Shown here one piece after another: positions 8,023 to 19,609 of a stretch of DNA of 64,000 nt. Source of the stretch: Adiantum capillus-veneris (taxonomy: Eukaryota > Streptophyta > Polypodiopsida > Polypodiales > Pteridaceae). Position 1 is the stretch's first letter, and each line of letters opens with the position of its first letter. The notes beneath the pieces are model-generated. The model saw only the letters and a list, made by a program, of their open reading frames with translations, did not search any database and was not told the origin of the DNA. The DNA is taken from assembly GCA_014529385.2 (NCBI GenBank), contig CM043969.1, forward strand, positions 24,498,946 through 24,562,945. The letters are read 5' to 3'. Made by a program: the position numbers and the translations under genes.

Positions 8023-9908
8023 GGGGAGCGAGAGAGAATAGATGCTGTTGCAGCAGCTAAACGTGCTATCTTTGAGACTGGCTTGGATGGGGAGTTATCC
8101 GCATCCGAGCGTCCTTCAGATAGGCGTGGCTGCAATGAGTGCCTGGCCGAAGCCCAAGTAGAGCGAGCCGTACGTAAAGCAACCTCCTCTGTGCAGGAGT
8201 CCTCATGAATGTGTACATAGCATGGCAAGCACTGTGTATCGGCAAAGAAATAAACCACAATGTGCCTACATCCTGCTGTATCTGGAGGGGTCACCGCAAA
8301 CTTGGCCAATGGCCACAAAGTCTGAAGCATGTCTGTAACTCCTAGTTCTCCCATGTGGTGAGAGAACTCTAGGACCTGTGTATGCAACCACTCCAACACT
8401 GAGTCGAGAGTCCACTCAGTCTGGTCCCTGCCGCAAAGGGGAAAAGAGAAGCCAACCGTCGAGTCCAAGGCCTCTATCCCCCTAGTTGCAAGGAACAGAA
8501 CATGGACCCTGAAGCAGGCTGCCTCATGGTCTGCTGAGGGGTCGCCGAGAAAACGAGTAAAGTCGTAGTCGAAGAAGTCCCATCGATGCTGAATGTCGAA
8601 TCTCGTCAGACCACGAGGGACTTCTGCAAAGGGATATGTCTGTACCTGTAGAGGGGGTCGCAAGAAAGGCTGTCCCTCTCTCGCCAAGCGACTCGTGGCA
8701 AAGGCACTGCCAAGAGATCTCCTAGCAGCCGGAGATGGCCCTGCCCCCTGGGTCGACTGTAAAAGTGGAGTGGGAGGGGGGAGTGTAGGAGCAGGGGGAA
8801 GAGGTGGAGAAGAGAGGCGGGGGTGAGTTGCAGAGGTAGAGGGGCGGGGGGAAGAGGCGGTGGGAGCAGGAGGCAGGGGGAAGGATGATGAGGAGGGGGG
8901 GAAACTCTGGGAGGGGAGGGGCTGTCGAGGGTGAAGTTGAGGTGGGGGCTGGAGCAGGGACATCGTCTTGCTCAAGAGGACCAAAACGGTTCCTCGTGGG
9001 AACCCACTGCTGCTGGGCAGGCGCCTGAGGGCCACCCTGTCGTCACTGTGGCCCCTATCGTCGTCGACCACGGACCTACTGCCATCCCTCCTCCGCTGGG
9101 TAGGCTCGGCATGAGTGCGCTGTGTCTCTGCCTGTGGGCTGCCGGCCAGCCCTTGCAGGCTGGGGCTGAGTCTGTGGTGTAGGTCGAGGCCTTCTCCGTG
9201 GACAGGCCTTCGCACGATGGCCCATCTGTCGACAAATGAAGCACTGGTTCGGGAGGCCCGAATACTGCACGCTCTGTCTAAACCAACCCCCACTCACCCG
9301 AGGCAGAAGAATGACCTTCGGGAGAGTGTGAGTGTCCCTAACCAGAACGCGAACTTAGGGAATGCCGGCCGCCTTGGCAGCTACTGAGGCTGCCGTGCGA
9401 GGTGTCTCCAGGACAATCCCAATCGCTGAGCCTATCCTTGACAAAAGTGGTAAGTACTCCCTCCGCAAACCAGGAATTTAGGAAAGCAGACGGAGATGGG
9501 GATGTCTGCCTCCTCTACCAGAACATCTGAAGCAGGGTTAAAACCATGTCTCCACTGTCGAAAGTGGGCTCGAGCTGCTTGGATGGTCAAAGGACTCATG
9601 GCGATGACCTTGGACGCCATCTCGGAGGTCTCAAACTCGATCTGATAGTAGCCTCGTCCGAGGATGTGTACGTCCAAGATCTTGCCCACCTCTGCGAGAA
9701 GGCTGGCCTAGAGAAGGTCATGCAGCTCTCCTCTACTGGGTCGGGTGCCGAGAATCTTGCAGATGACAGAAGTCTCCTGCAAGAGCTCTACCTTTGTGGC
9801 TAGGCTCGCTTGCTCTGTCGGTGAAAGAGCAAGTCTAATGGTGGGCTCAGCGGGGTCTGGCGAGGGGGCTTCGGAAGAGTCCCTCTTTGGCGGAGTTGGA
9901 GCCTCCAT
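8019..9908 (-). pseudogene. LINE A ORF1: nucleic-acid-binding protein (broken)
   Basis: LINE ORF1 coats the element's RNA. Order: MEAPTPPKRDSSEAP acidic/Pro start; LALSPTEQASLA helix; DUF4283-like fold (GRGYYQIEFETSEMASKVIA, then HFRQWRHGFNP); zinc knuckle CFICRQMGHRAKAC near 9210; proline-rich linker (8760-8990); then a conserved C-terminal domain (RWDFFDYDFTRFLGD, GFSFPLCGRDQTEW, LWPLAKFAVTPP). The last 424 codons (9293-8019) are open. Frame breaks lie at about 9708 and 9430. The stop TGA overlaps the ORF2 ATG. Confidence 0.8.
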
Positions 9909-10338
9909 GTGTGTCTGCTGCTGTGAAGAAAAAACGGCGAGTCGATGGCGAAAGGAGGCCGAGAATGCGAGGCTTGTCTGGCGGGCTTGGGAGGCGGGAC
10001 TGGGAGGCTGAGCCAAAAAGGCGGGGCGGCAGGCGGGTAAGGCAGCGGCGAAGGCGGGTAGGGGGACATGAGGGCTTAGGGCAGGGGGTGGAGCGCTAGG
10101 CGGGTAGAGGGCGGGCTGGGCCGCGCAAAGGGGGCGGCCTCAGGGCAGCGGGCGGGCAGGGTAGCAAGCGGGCTGGGCAGCGCACAAAGGGCGGCGCTCA
10201 GCAGGTGCAGGCGGCAAGGGCAGAGGGCAGCGACGGCGCACGAAGGCAAGGGAGGCCGGGGGGGGGGGGGACAGCAATGGCGCGCGAGGGCAGGGGGGCA
10301 GCGATGGCAAGGGGAGGGCATGGCAGCAGCAGCGAGCC

Positions 10339-11232
10339 ATTCTTTGAGTTTTCTCACGTTGATGCAACTAAAGTTGGTCAATGCTATGAGTAGTGCAAGG
10401 CAAGCCTATGGGTGCTTACAGGTACATGCTAAAGTGATAAGACAGGTATGAAGGTCAAGGGCAGGTGCGTATGCTTTATGTGGTTTTTTGGGCCAAATTA
10501 CTCTGCTATGGTGCCAATCAAAGGTGTCTGGTCAAAGTGAAGAAATGGAAGTGTCGAAGGTGGTCCTCGAGGTGTTCTCCAAGTTGGTCCAGACGGCTCC
10601 TTAATCGGAGCTACGGAGTGCAAGTTATCGCAATTTGAAGGTAAGAAGTGGTTTGCAAATTCCTGCCGGATTCGACAGTTGCAAATGGATGGTTGGAGTG
10701 GATGCAAGTGCAGGGGCCTGAAGTGCTTGGCTTATGGTGTATTTCGGTCTTTTCGGATCGGCAATCGAAGTTCAAATGGGGCCAAGTTATGGGCAATTAA
10801 AGTTTTGTCAAGGACTAGGTATGAGCCAGTTTGGTCGCCGTGGTAAGTGTGCCATCAAGTTTTTTTTGAGCTCGCCAGGGTTTGCAGAGGTGATATGCTG
10901 CGTGTCAAGCCCATTGGAAGTGACGGCACGGCAATCGGAGTTGTGGGTCTTAAGTTACACTCCGTCAAAGTTGGTAAATAACTGCAGTGGTGAGGGACTT
11001 GGTGGTTTTTTCCCTTTTTGCGGTGCGTCATTCGAGGGCATGGGAGGTATGGAATGCAAAGCCGGTGATGGTCGTTGGAGCTGAAAAGATGGGCTTCCAA
11101 TGGGATTTTACAGAGTGCCAATCTGACAGGTGAGTAAGAGAGGGTGGCCAAAGTTGTTACCAAAAAATGATCTTTTTAAAAATTTGATGAGGTTGTTTTT
11201 GAGAACCAAGGGGGTGGAGGACTCATGCAGCG
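10339..11232. other. Non-repeat-like DNA between LINE A and the copia element
   Basis: Mixed-composition sequence with no supported coding frame and no match to the repeats elsewhere in the window. Its position before a TATA box and G-box makes it a candidate upstream region of a host gene. Confidence 0.35.
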
Positions 11233-11348
11233 CCACGTGGCAGTGGAACATAACCCACATGGGGTGCCATAACAAGAAAAGCCACAGTATATATAATGTC
11301 TCAAACCCACTTCATTCTCAACCAAGGAGAGAGAGAGAGAGCGCTCTC
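11233..11348 (+). promoter_or_regulatory. Promoter-like segment: G-box and TATA box
   Basis: A palindromic G-box core CACGTG at 11234-11239 inside GCCACGTGGC, then a TATA box TATATATAAT at 11288-11297, then a GA-rich leader and an ATG at 11349 about 60 nt later. The frame from 11349 runs only to the LTR of the copia element at 11451. This looks like the start of a host gene cut by the insertion. The downstream exon is not seen beyond the element's other end. Confidence 0.4.
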
Positions 11349-11450
11349 ATGGGGCTCCCTGCCCTCCCTCGCGCATGTGGGCCTGTTGGCACCGTTGTTG
11401 TTGGCGGCGGCCGTCCGTCGTTGTTGGCGATGCGTTGGGCGGTGCCAAAT

Positions 11451-11888
<438 letters not shown>

Positions 11889-11897
11889 CCCCCTCTC
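11889..11897 (-). other. Polypurine tract of copia B
   Basis: Minus-strand GAGAGGGGG directly before the 3' LTR, where plus-strand DNA synthesis is primed. Its place confirms the element's direction. Confidence 0.75.
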
Positions 11898-12283
11898 AGC
11901 ACTGGATGCTGAGACAACACAGATGAGTCGAAGGTGAGAAGCCAAGGTCCGCTGAGGTACATCCTTCGTGCAGATGTCTGTTGCATTGTCTGCTGTAGGG
12001 ACATACTCCAAATGAAGATCTCCAGTCAAAACGCGCTCCCGAACATAGTGGTACTGCACCTCAATGTGCTTTGTCCGAGCGTGAAAGATAGGGTTCTTGG
12101 CAATAGCAATGCAACTGTGATTGTCACACAAAAGACGAGTTGTAGAAAACACAACTCTCCCAGTAATCTCCGTAGCCATATGGCCTCACAAGGAGCATAG
12201 CAAGCTGCTCTGTATTCCACCTCTGTGGAAGATAGCGCAACGGTGGGTTGCCGCTTACTGCTCCATGAGACCTCGTCCTGCCC
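11898..12283 (-). pseudogene. Copia B RNase H, C-terminal part
   Basis: Frames read SWSSKRQPTVALSSTE, EYRAACYAPCEAIWLRRLLGE, then (shifted) LLCDNHSCIAIAKNP, ARTKHIEVQYHYVRE and YVPTADNATDICTK, the standard copia RNase H tail (DN.SAi, KHI...H..RE, ADi.TK). The frame breaks once near 12120-12170. It ends just before the polypurine tract. Confidence 0.85.
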
Positions 12284-12627
12284 AAGAGGACCGAATCAGT
12301 TCCTCGTGGGAACCCACTGCTGTTGGGCAGGCGCCTGAGGACCACTCTGAGTGCCAGGCTGTCGCTGTGGCCGTGGCCCTGCCGTCGTCAACTACGAACC
12401 TGCTGCCATCCCTCCTCCGCTGGAGCCACAGGTTCGGACGGTGGCTCTGCCTCTGTGGTCTGTCTCTGCCTGTGGCTGCTGGCTAGTCCTTGTAGACTGG
12501 GGTTGAGTCTGTGGTGTAGGTCGGGGCCTCCTCTGTGGACAGGCCTTCGCAAGATCGCCCATCTGTCGACAAATGAAGCACTGGTTCGGGAGGCCCGAAT
12601 ACTCCACGCTCAGTCTAAACCAACCCG
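12284..12627 (-). mobile_element. LINE ORF1 fragment lodged in copia RNase H
   Basis: Internal piece of LINE ORF1: YSGLPNQCFICRQMGD, a CCHC knuckle, then the Gln/Arg/Pro-rich part through the block encoding WVPTRN-type sequence. It has neither the LINE 5' start nor a poly(A) end, so it is not a normal LINE insertion. At 12627 it joins copia RNase H in frame (RRSTIGVVFTLGSG then WFRLSVEYSG); the combined frame runs 12772-12392. Confidence 0.8.
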
Positions 12628-13366
12628 AGCCGAGGGTGAAAACTACTCCTATAGTAGAGCGCCGAGTATCTGGGTTTCCTGCACAATCTGAATCGCACCA
12701 ACCAAGTAAGGTGCAACCCTTGGAGCGACCATAGAACACACCATGGTCCAAGGTGTTGCTGATGTACCGCAAAGTACGTTGGGCACATTGCCAATGTCGC
12801 TGACGAGGTTTGGTGTTGAAGGAACTGAGGACAAAAACTATGTAACAGATGTCTGGTCGGGAATAAGTCGGCCATACGAGGCAACCAACAACATTCTTGT
12901 ACTGCTCCAGTCAATCCGTGGGCAAGGATTGTGAAGCGATATATTCTCTCCTAGCTCAAGAGGAGCGCCAATCGGTCTGCAGCCTGCCATCTGGAATTTC
13001 TCTAGGGTAGCCTTCGCATACTTCCATTAAGAAAAGAAGATTCCGTCTGGTGTCTGAAAGATCTCGACTCCAAGAAAATAGTGAAAAGGCCCAAGATCAG
13101 TCATCTCGAAATGTGTTTCCGTAGCTTTCATAATCGACTTGATCCTGCTGGTCCATGAGCCTGTGAAAATGAGATCGTCCACATAGACAGTCACTATCGC
13201 AACCAAAGAGCCATCAGAGACATCGTCCACATAGACAGTCACTATCGCAACCAAAGAGCCATCAGATTCCAACATGACTATTGGAATCTGATGAGGTACG
13301 CCGTAACCCCAACTTCACGAGAAACTGGTCAAGTGTGAGGTACCACTATTGTCCAGCCTGCTTCAG
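12628..13366 (-). pseudogene. Copia B RT 3' half and RNase H start
   Basis: From 13366 the frame reads LYGLKQAGQ, then VAIVTVYVDD twice, DLIFTG, FEMTDLGPFHYFLGVEI, later (shifted) a PTRH region, and RYISNTLDHGVFYGRSKG, GWCDSDCAGNPDTRRST. These are copia RT (YVDD active site) and RNase H (catalytic D in CDSDCAG). A 48-bp tandem duplication (13171-13266) doubles the YVDD block in frame. Frameshifts and stops elsewhere make it non-functional. Confidence 0.85.
13171..13266. repeat. 48-bp tandem duplication over the copia YVDD motif
   Basis: Two adjacent 48-bp copies (13171-13218, 13219-13266) differing at one base. As 48 is a multiple of three the reading frame is kept and the protein gains 16 residues including a second YVDD. 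Confidence 0.9.
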
Positions 13367-13381
13367 TCCATATAATGCTTT
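13367..13381. repeat. Target-site duplication of LINE B, left copy
   Basis: TCCATATAATGCTTT, matching TCCATACAATGCTTT at 18945-18959 with one mismatch. Both lie in the same copia codons (ALYG), showing where LINE B entered the RT gene. Confidence 0.8.
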
Positions 13382-13689
13382 TTTTTCTTCCCGAGAAAAA
13401 GATCCTTCTATTAGTTAATGAATCTGCCCATAGGGCTACAACCACCTCTTCGAGAGAGGGCTACAACAACCATGATGGGGAGACTCTCCCAATGAAAAAA
13501 TAGCATATGTACAATGAGGCTAAATCAAGAAATGGGAGGAGGGAAAAGCCACACAAGTGGACGGTAGTGCCATCTGAGTACACCCTGGACCATGGTGAAA
13601 AAAGGCCAAGCACGCCAAAGTCGAAGGAAGGCGTCTCTGCGCTCCCTCATGCAGTCGGAGCTGCCGTGAAGTCTCTTGAGCTGTCCTCT

Positions 13690-16600
13690 GAGAGTGTGGA
13701 TCAGCTCTAACCAGAGATCACGAATAGTCTCTGCTGGTGGTACAGGGCGAGCCTCAAAGATGCGGAAGCAACGGGCCCGCCAGATGCACTAGAGTGTCAG
13801 GCCACTGATGAGCTCCCAGCACTCCTCTCTCTCATTGCACCACTCTTGTGGAGTAAGCTCTGTGGCAGGCTGGAGTGTAGGTCGCCCCCCTTGCATCACT
13901 ATCATCTTGCTGGTGGAAGATAGCTCAAACTGAAGTGCCGGGCCCGTGAGAGTGGACCAAGCAGCTGCCCCCCAAGTGTACTGCCGAGCCGTGGAGAGAG
14001 CAGGCATCAAGCGAAGAACACGAAGCCACACCTGCTGTGCCAAGGGACAGTCCCAAAGATAGTGACGCCGACTCTCCACAAGATGGTCACAAGCTGCGCA
14101 TGCGGCCGAGAAACCACTATGCAGAAGCCAGCTCCCAACTGCTGTAGCTCGTCCCTGTCGAACAGTGTACTGAAAGAAAGGGACACCTGGGTGGTCTGCA
14201 GAAGAGAAAGGGTCCCTCCAAAGCCACTCTCCAGGATCCCACTGTACTCGTGCCAGTGGACAACACTCCTAAGCCTACAGTCTCCAATGTCCAGTCTCAA
14301 GAGCAGGTGGGTCAGGATCGATGAGACAAGTCCTCCCACAGATGCCCACCACTCGGATCCTCTGAAAACAACACTCTGCCACCTGCGAGGCCTCTATTGC
14401 AACTCGTGTAAGCGTCCCTCACCCTGTAACTCAAAAAACAGTGAGGGAACAGTCTCTGAGCAAGCTCGAACTGAGATGAGAACCTCCAGTCGCGTGAAGG
14501 CTCCCATCCATCTGGGCGCTGTTGACTCGAGAGGTGTGAGCCACTCAACGGTACTGCCTCTGAGATGTCCTGGCACATGCTCTGCACCCCTCTCATGCCC
14601 TGTAGGCTGAAAGCCCTGCAGCTCCCCTGATAAGCCTGAAAATTGTAACCAATCACCTAAAGAGCGTGCTGGACCCGCTGCCATGGGACCCCAAGAAACA
14701 TGAGGCTGACTACCAACCAAGTGGCCTCTTTGAGTGCTAACCATGGGGTTCCAAACAAGGGGCTGTCGAAGGTGCTCCTCCGTGCAAGTAGGTTGCCGCT
14801 GTTGCAGGTCTCGCCACAAGTGCTCCCAAGATCAAAGCAAACCCAAAGCGAAGCGGTCCTCCAGTCCCCTGCTCAAACCAACTCTACGCATCTCTGTGAA
14901 GATCCATCTGGTCGAAGATTGCCGGGGGCCTCCTGCCTGAGGCACCCTAGGAGGAAGCCGCTGTAGCAAGAACTCCTTCCAGGGCTCCTCACCTAGAAGA
15001 AGCCCTCGGATGATGAACTTCCCCAGAAGGGCTCAACTCTGTTGTGCTGGGTCTATGATCCCAAGCCCTCCCTGTGAACAAGGAAGAGCGATGACCTGCC
15101 AAGCCACTTTGGCCCGGGCTGTCTGAGTGTCACGCCTTGACCAAAGGAAGTTCCTGATCAACCTCTCTACCTGGCTGATACAAGAACTCGAGAAGATCCA
15201 GCAAGAAGTGATGTACCACATAGTAGCCAATAACACCTGGTTGGCCACTACAACTCTGCCAGCCAAAGAAAGTCGTGCGGAGCTCCAATGTAACAACTTT
15301 CTCCTGATAGACGGGAAGAGGGGAGCAATCTGCTTCTCGGGAGACAAGTCCAAACCAACCTAACAGCCCAAGTACCGAACTACAGTTCCTGGGAATATCC
15401 ACCTGAAACCCTCACCTGGCATCCAATCGGGCATAGGAGCACTACCAACTGAGAAAGCCACTATCTTTCTCCAGTTGATCAGTGTGCCAGATGCACAACA
15501 GAAGGTCTCAAGAGCCTGCTCACAGTTGTGAGGTTGGCCTTCTGGCCATCCAAGTACAAGGCTGAGTCGTCAGCAAACTCAGCGTCCAGTAGCTCATCTC
15601 CCCGAATAGGGAGTGCTAAGCCCCGTAGACCAACCTGTTGCGACACCAAAAACTTGCTCATCGCCTCAGCATAGAACAGAAAGAGGAATGGGGCAAGAGG
15701 ACAGCCCTGTCTGACCGAACGTGTGAGCATGAAACGATCACCTCTACCTCCTGACAAAAGTACCTGACTGTGTGCCCATCTGTACAAAGCTGACACCCCT
15801 CTGATCCAAGCATCTGAGAAGCCCATCCTGCGTAGAGTGCCCTATAGAAAGTCCCAGTCAACTTTGTCGTAGGCCTTCTCAAAATCGAGAAGAAGAATCA
15901 CCAGATCCTCACCACGGAGCTGCGCTAGGGCAGAAGCCTCCCAAAAAGTAAAGATGTTGTCAAGGATACTGCGCTCCTTGACAAAACCTGTCTGAGTCCC
16001 ATGTATAAGGCTCTCTAGAAGTGGTTGGATCCTCAAACTCAGAGCCTTGGCAAGAATTTTGTAGGCTGAGTTGAGGATGGTGACGGGGCGCCACTGTCGA
16101 ATCTCATCCAAGGAGTCACCCTCCATGGGAATGAGGTAGATGAGACCCTCACTCACGCTGTCAGGCATCTCTCCTGTGTGCAAGATGTACTGAAGAGCAC
16201 TATAGAGATCTGGGCCAAGCAAGTCCCAGTACTCCAAGAAAAAACTGGGAGTCAATCTATCGTCATCTGGACAGCTACCACGGGGGAGTGCACTAAGAGC
16301 CGTGTGCAGCTCCTCAAGCTGAAGTGGCAGCTCAAGCCTCTGACGCATCTCCTCAGTCACAAGGCAAGGCATCTATGCCCACACCTGTTGCTTGCATGCA
16401 TCCTGACGCTCTGAGTGAGGCTCTGCAGACAGTACTCACGATAAAAGTCTGTAGCATCTGCACGCATGTCCTCTGGCTCAGAAGCAACTGACCCGTCAGG
16501 CCTCCTCAACTGACTGACGTTGGCATGCGTATGCCGAGGTCCCACTGCCTCGAAGAAAGCACCAGTCACTCTGTCACCCACCTGTGTCCATTGAGATGCC

Positions 16601-17630
16601 TGTGGATGGAAAGCAAACTCATGGCGCCGCTCCTTTGTGCCATCCTCTGTAAGGAAGCAACGCCCCGTTTGAGACGCTGCTCCTCCTCTCTTGCTGTAGC
16701 CAAGCGAGCCAAAGACTCCTGGCGAAAGGAGCGACGCGGAGCTAGTCTTGAGGCCACTCTGTCAGCAGGAGAATCTTGCATGTCCAAGCTCTCTGTCCAG
16801 AGAGCCTCTACTCGCTCTCTGAGTGCAGAGTCCAGCAAGACCCTCTTAGGGATGCGAAGCATCGTGCTCCCCCTTCTCTGCCTATTTGCCACTGTGAGGA
16901 TCATTGGTGCATGGTCCGAGAAGGAAGTCCCTGCCAGAATGCCAACTGTCCCACCCAAGTCACATAAATCAGTAGTGTAGAAGCGATCTATCCGCGATAG
17001 ATTCACTCCTCCCACTCTGCGGTCCGAATGAGAGAAGGCCAGGCTGTCTGGGGGCCTCACAAAACTAGAATGCTGCCACACATCCGAGACCCTCAGAGTC
17101 ATAGAAAACCTCTCCCAAGCTGCCAGCTCAACTCCATGCACAGTAGCATGGCTACCACCAATCTTATCAGAAGGGTCCTCCAACATGTTGAAGTCAACCC
17201 CTATGCACCACTGCTCTGCCTGCGGCAGAGACTCAACAATCTGTGACCAAAACTCTGCTCGTGCACTCGCCACATTGGGCGCATATATCCCACAAGGCAA
17301 CCCTGAACCTGCATAGTGATCCACTGAGCCCTGCCTGACACAATAATCCCTCTGCCACAATGGCGTGCTGCAGAGAATCCGCAATAGTCATACATACCCT
17401 ACCCTGGATGCCTCCAGGTCCAAAAGCAGCCACCAAAAAGTATCATATCGTCCACGCAAGAGCTGACCACATCGTCTAATGCGGCTCTCACACAGATGAT
17501 GCTCTTGTAGCATAAGGAGATCAATCTCTCCTCCCACAAGGCAACGCTGAAGCTCCTGACGCAGTCGGCCCCTTTGACGTTGAAACTGGGGCCCACCTAG
17601 TCCCTGCACGTTCCATGAGACGATCCTCAT
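13690..17630 (-). pseudogene. LINE B ORF2 (endonuclease-RT-zf-RVT), broken
   Basis: Pieces in order on the minus strand: MRIVSWNVQGLGG and LLMLQEHH (17630-17388); endonuclease GVDFNMLED and FSDHAPMIL (17384-16566); RT start LYLIPMEG, LLLDFEKAYDKVDW (16372-15842); RQGCPLAPFLFLFYAEA and EFADDSALYLDG, the RT active site (15826-15479); LSLAGRVVVANQVL (15353-15033); C-terminal SWGPMAAGPARSLGDW (14819-14394); zf-RVT HYLWDCPLAQQVWLRVL (14079-13789). At least five frameshifts. The same domains are continuous in LINE C. Confidence 0.85.
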
Positions 17631-18568
17631 GGGGAGCGAGAGAGAACAGATGCTTCTGCAGCAGCTAAACGTGCTATCTTCGAGGCTGGCTTGGATGGGG
17701 AGTAATCCGCATGCGAGCGCCCTCTAGATAGGCGTGACTGCAAAGAGTGCCTGGCTCCTGGCCAAGTAGACCGAGCCGTACGTAAATCAACCTCCTCTGT
17801 CTAGGAGTCGTCATGAATGTGTACATAGCATGGCGAGCACTGCGTATCAGCAAAGCAATGAACCACATTGTGTCTACATCCTGCTGCATCTGGAGGGGTC
17901 ACCGCAAACTTGGCCAATGGCCACAGAGTCTGAAGCATGTCTGTAACTCCTAGGTCTCCCATGTGGTGAGAGAACTCTAGGGCCTGTGTATGCAGCCACT
18001 CCAACACTGAGTCGAGAGTCCACTCAGTCTGGTCCCTGCCGCAAAGGGGAAAAGAGAAGCCAACCGCTGAGTCCAAGGTCTCTATCCCCCTAGCTGCAAG
18101 GAACAGAACATGAACCTTGAAGCAGGCTGCCTGAAAGTCTGATGAGGAGTCACCGAGAAAGCGTGTAAAGTCGTAGGCAAAGAAGTCCCATCGGTGCCGA
18201 ATGTCGAAGCTCGTCAGACCACGAGGGACTGCTGCAAAGGGAGACGTCTGTACCTGTAGAGGGGGTCGCAAGAAAGACTCTCCCTCTCTCGCCAAGCGAC
18301 TCGTGGCAAAGGCGCTGCCAAGAGATCTCCCAGCAGCCGGAGATGGCCCTGCCCCCTGGGTCGACTTTGTAACTGGAGCGGGAGGGGGGGTGTAGGTGCA
18401 GGGGGAGGTGGGGGAGAAGAGGAGCGGGCAGGACCAGCAAAGTAGAGGGGCGAGGGGGAGAGGCGGCAGGAGCAGGAGGCGTGGGGGAGGTTGATGAGGA
18501 GGGGGAGAACTCGGGGGGAGGAGGGGCTGTCGAGGGTGAAGCTGAGGTGGGGGCTGGAGCAAGTCCAT
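17627..18568 (-). pseudogene. LINE B ORF1, C-terminal part
   Basis: The proline-rich linker leads into the conserved ORF1 C-terminal domain: RSLGSAFATSRLAREG, RWDFFAYDFTRFLGD, GFSFPLCGRDQTEW, LWPLAKFAVTPPDAAG. The DUF4283-like fold and zinc knuckle present in LINE A and C are deleted here. The frame breaks near 17801 and ends at the ATGA overlap with ORF2. Confidence 0.8.
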
Positions 18569-18944
18569 TTGTGTCTGCTGCTGTGAAGAAAAGGTGAAGA
18601 GTCGTTGATGAGAGGAGGCCTTCTGCGCCCGAGTACGTCGAGGAAGATGACGATCTCAGTCAAGCAGAAAACCAGGGAGGAAGGCGAGGCAGGGATGGCG
18701 GGATTGGGAGGCGGGACTGGCGGGCAGCGGTGAAGGACGGGCGGGCAGCAGGCAGGGTGACTGGTGGGGTTGGGTAGCAGGCAGCGGGTGGGGCAGGGGG
18801 CGCGCTGGGGGACTACGCGCAGTAGGTGAGGGCGGAAGGGCGCGCGAGGGCAGGGGGGGGCAGCGATGGCGAGAGGGGGGGCGTGGCAGCAGCAGCGAGC
18901 GCTTGGCAAAGGCTAAATCTACACATCAATGCAAAAACTGGTCT

Positions 18945-18959
18945 TCCATACAATGCTTT
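18945..18959. repeat. Target-site duplication of LINE B, right copy
   Basis: TCCATACAATGCTTT, partner of 13367-13381. It marks the 5' end of the LINE insertion inside copia RT. Confidence 0.8.
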
Positions 18960-19602
18960 CCACAACTGATAGACCAAATCCTCCTTGCCTGGTATACGAA
19001 ACCCAGGAGGTTGCTCCACATAAACTTCTTTATCCAAACCTCCATTCAGAAACGCACTTTTGAAATCCATCTGGCAGATAGGCCAACCAAAGTTGGCTGC
19101 AAGAGCAAGCGCTGTGCGTATGGGTAGTCATGCGAGCGGTGGGAGCAAAGGTCTTGTCAAAGTCCACGCTTGGTCGCTGTGTGAAACCCCTAGCAACAAG
19201 TCTCGCCTTGTGTTTGTCGAGGGAACCATTGACCTTGTACTTTGTCCTGAAAATGCATTTCGTAGAAATCACCTTCCGCTTGTTGGGCTTGGGAACCAAT
19301 GTCCAGGTCTTATTTCGCTCGATAGTGTCTAGCTCTGTCTGCATGGCACGCTTCTAGCAATCATGCTGGAGTGCTTCCTCCACCGAGGAAGACTCAACTG
19401 GTGAAGCTTGAATCTGGGACATGAGTGCAAAGTTCACGAACTCTGCGCTGTCATAAATTTGCCTCTCCTTGAGGCGTGCAGAACGTCGAGGCTGTCCAGG
19501 GTTTGGCGAGTTTGGTAACTTCCTGACACCAAAGGAAGAAACCATAGAGTAGAGCCAACCAGGTACTAACTTCTCCTTGCGAGGTGGGACCGCCTCCACC
19601 AA
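18945..19602 (-). pseudogene. Copia B linker and RT 5' half
   Basis: Frames read QPRRSARLKERQ (the usual copia linker before RT), EEALQHDC, MQTELDTIERNKTWTLVPKP, HKARLVARGFTQ, DFDKTFAPTARM, then MDFKSAFLNGGLDKEVYVEQPPG split into 2 blocks and VYQLWKALYG. These are the N-terminal fingers and palm of copia RT. The gene then stops at the LINE B insertion and resumes at 13366. Confidence 0.85.
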
Positions 19603-19609
19603 AGGATAA

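Larger units (their letters stand above)
6883..10338 (-). mobile_element. LINE A (L1-type non-LTR retrotransposon, 3' end missing)
   Basis: Reads on the minus strand from a conserved 5' start (GCTCGCTGCTGCTGCC, shared with LINE B and C) at about 10338, through a C-rich 5' UTR, ORF1 and the first part of ORF2. It stops at 6883 in the linker before RT. The RT, zf-RVT and poly(A) end are absent. The normal target-primed mechanism truncates 5' ends, so this 3' loss needs a later deletion or recombination. Confidence 0.85.
13382..18944 (-). mobile_element. LINE B, nested in copia RT
   Basis: L1-type LINE on the minus strand with both ends: short poly(A) (T run at 13380-13386 on plus), 3' tail ending GGATCTTTTTCTCGG, ORF2, ORF1 and C-rich 5' UTR starting GCTCGCTGCTGC at about 18900. 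About 44 bp (18901-18944) between that start and the TSD are unexplained filler. A 15-bp TSD flanks it. It is shorter than LINE C because of internal deletions, and all frames are broken. Confidence 0.85.

Noticed and set aside
10734-11084. 116-codon open frame on the plus strand
   Set aside because: No motif, no homologous copy in the window, and it lies in a promoter-like region; probably chance.
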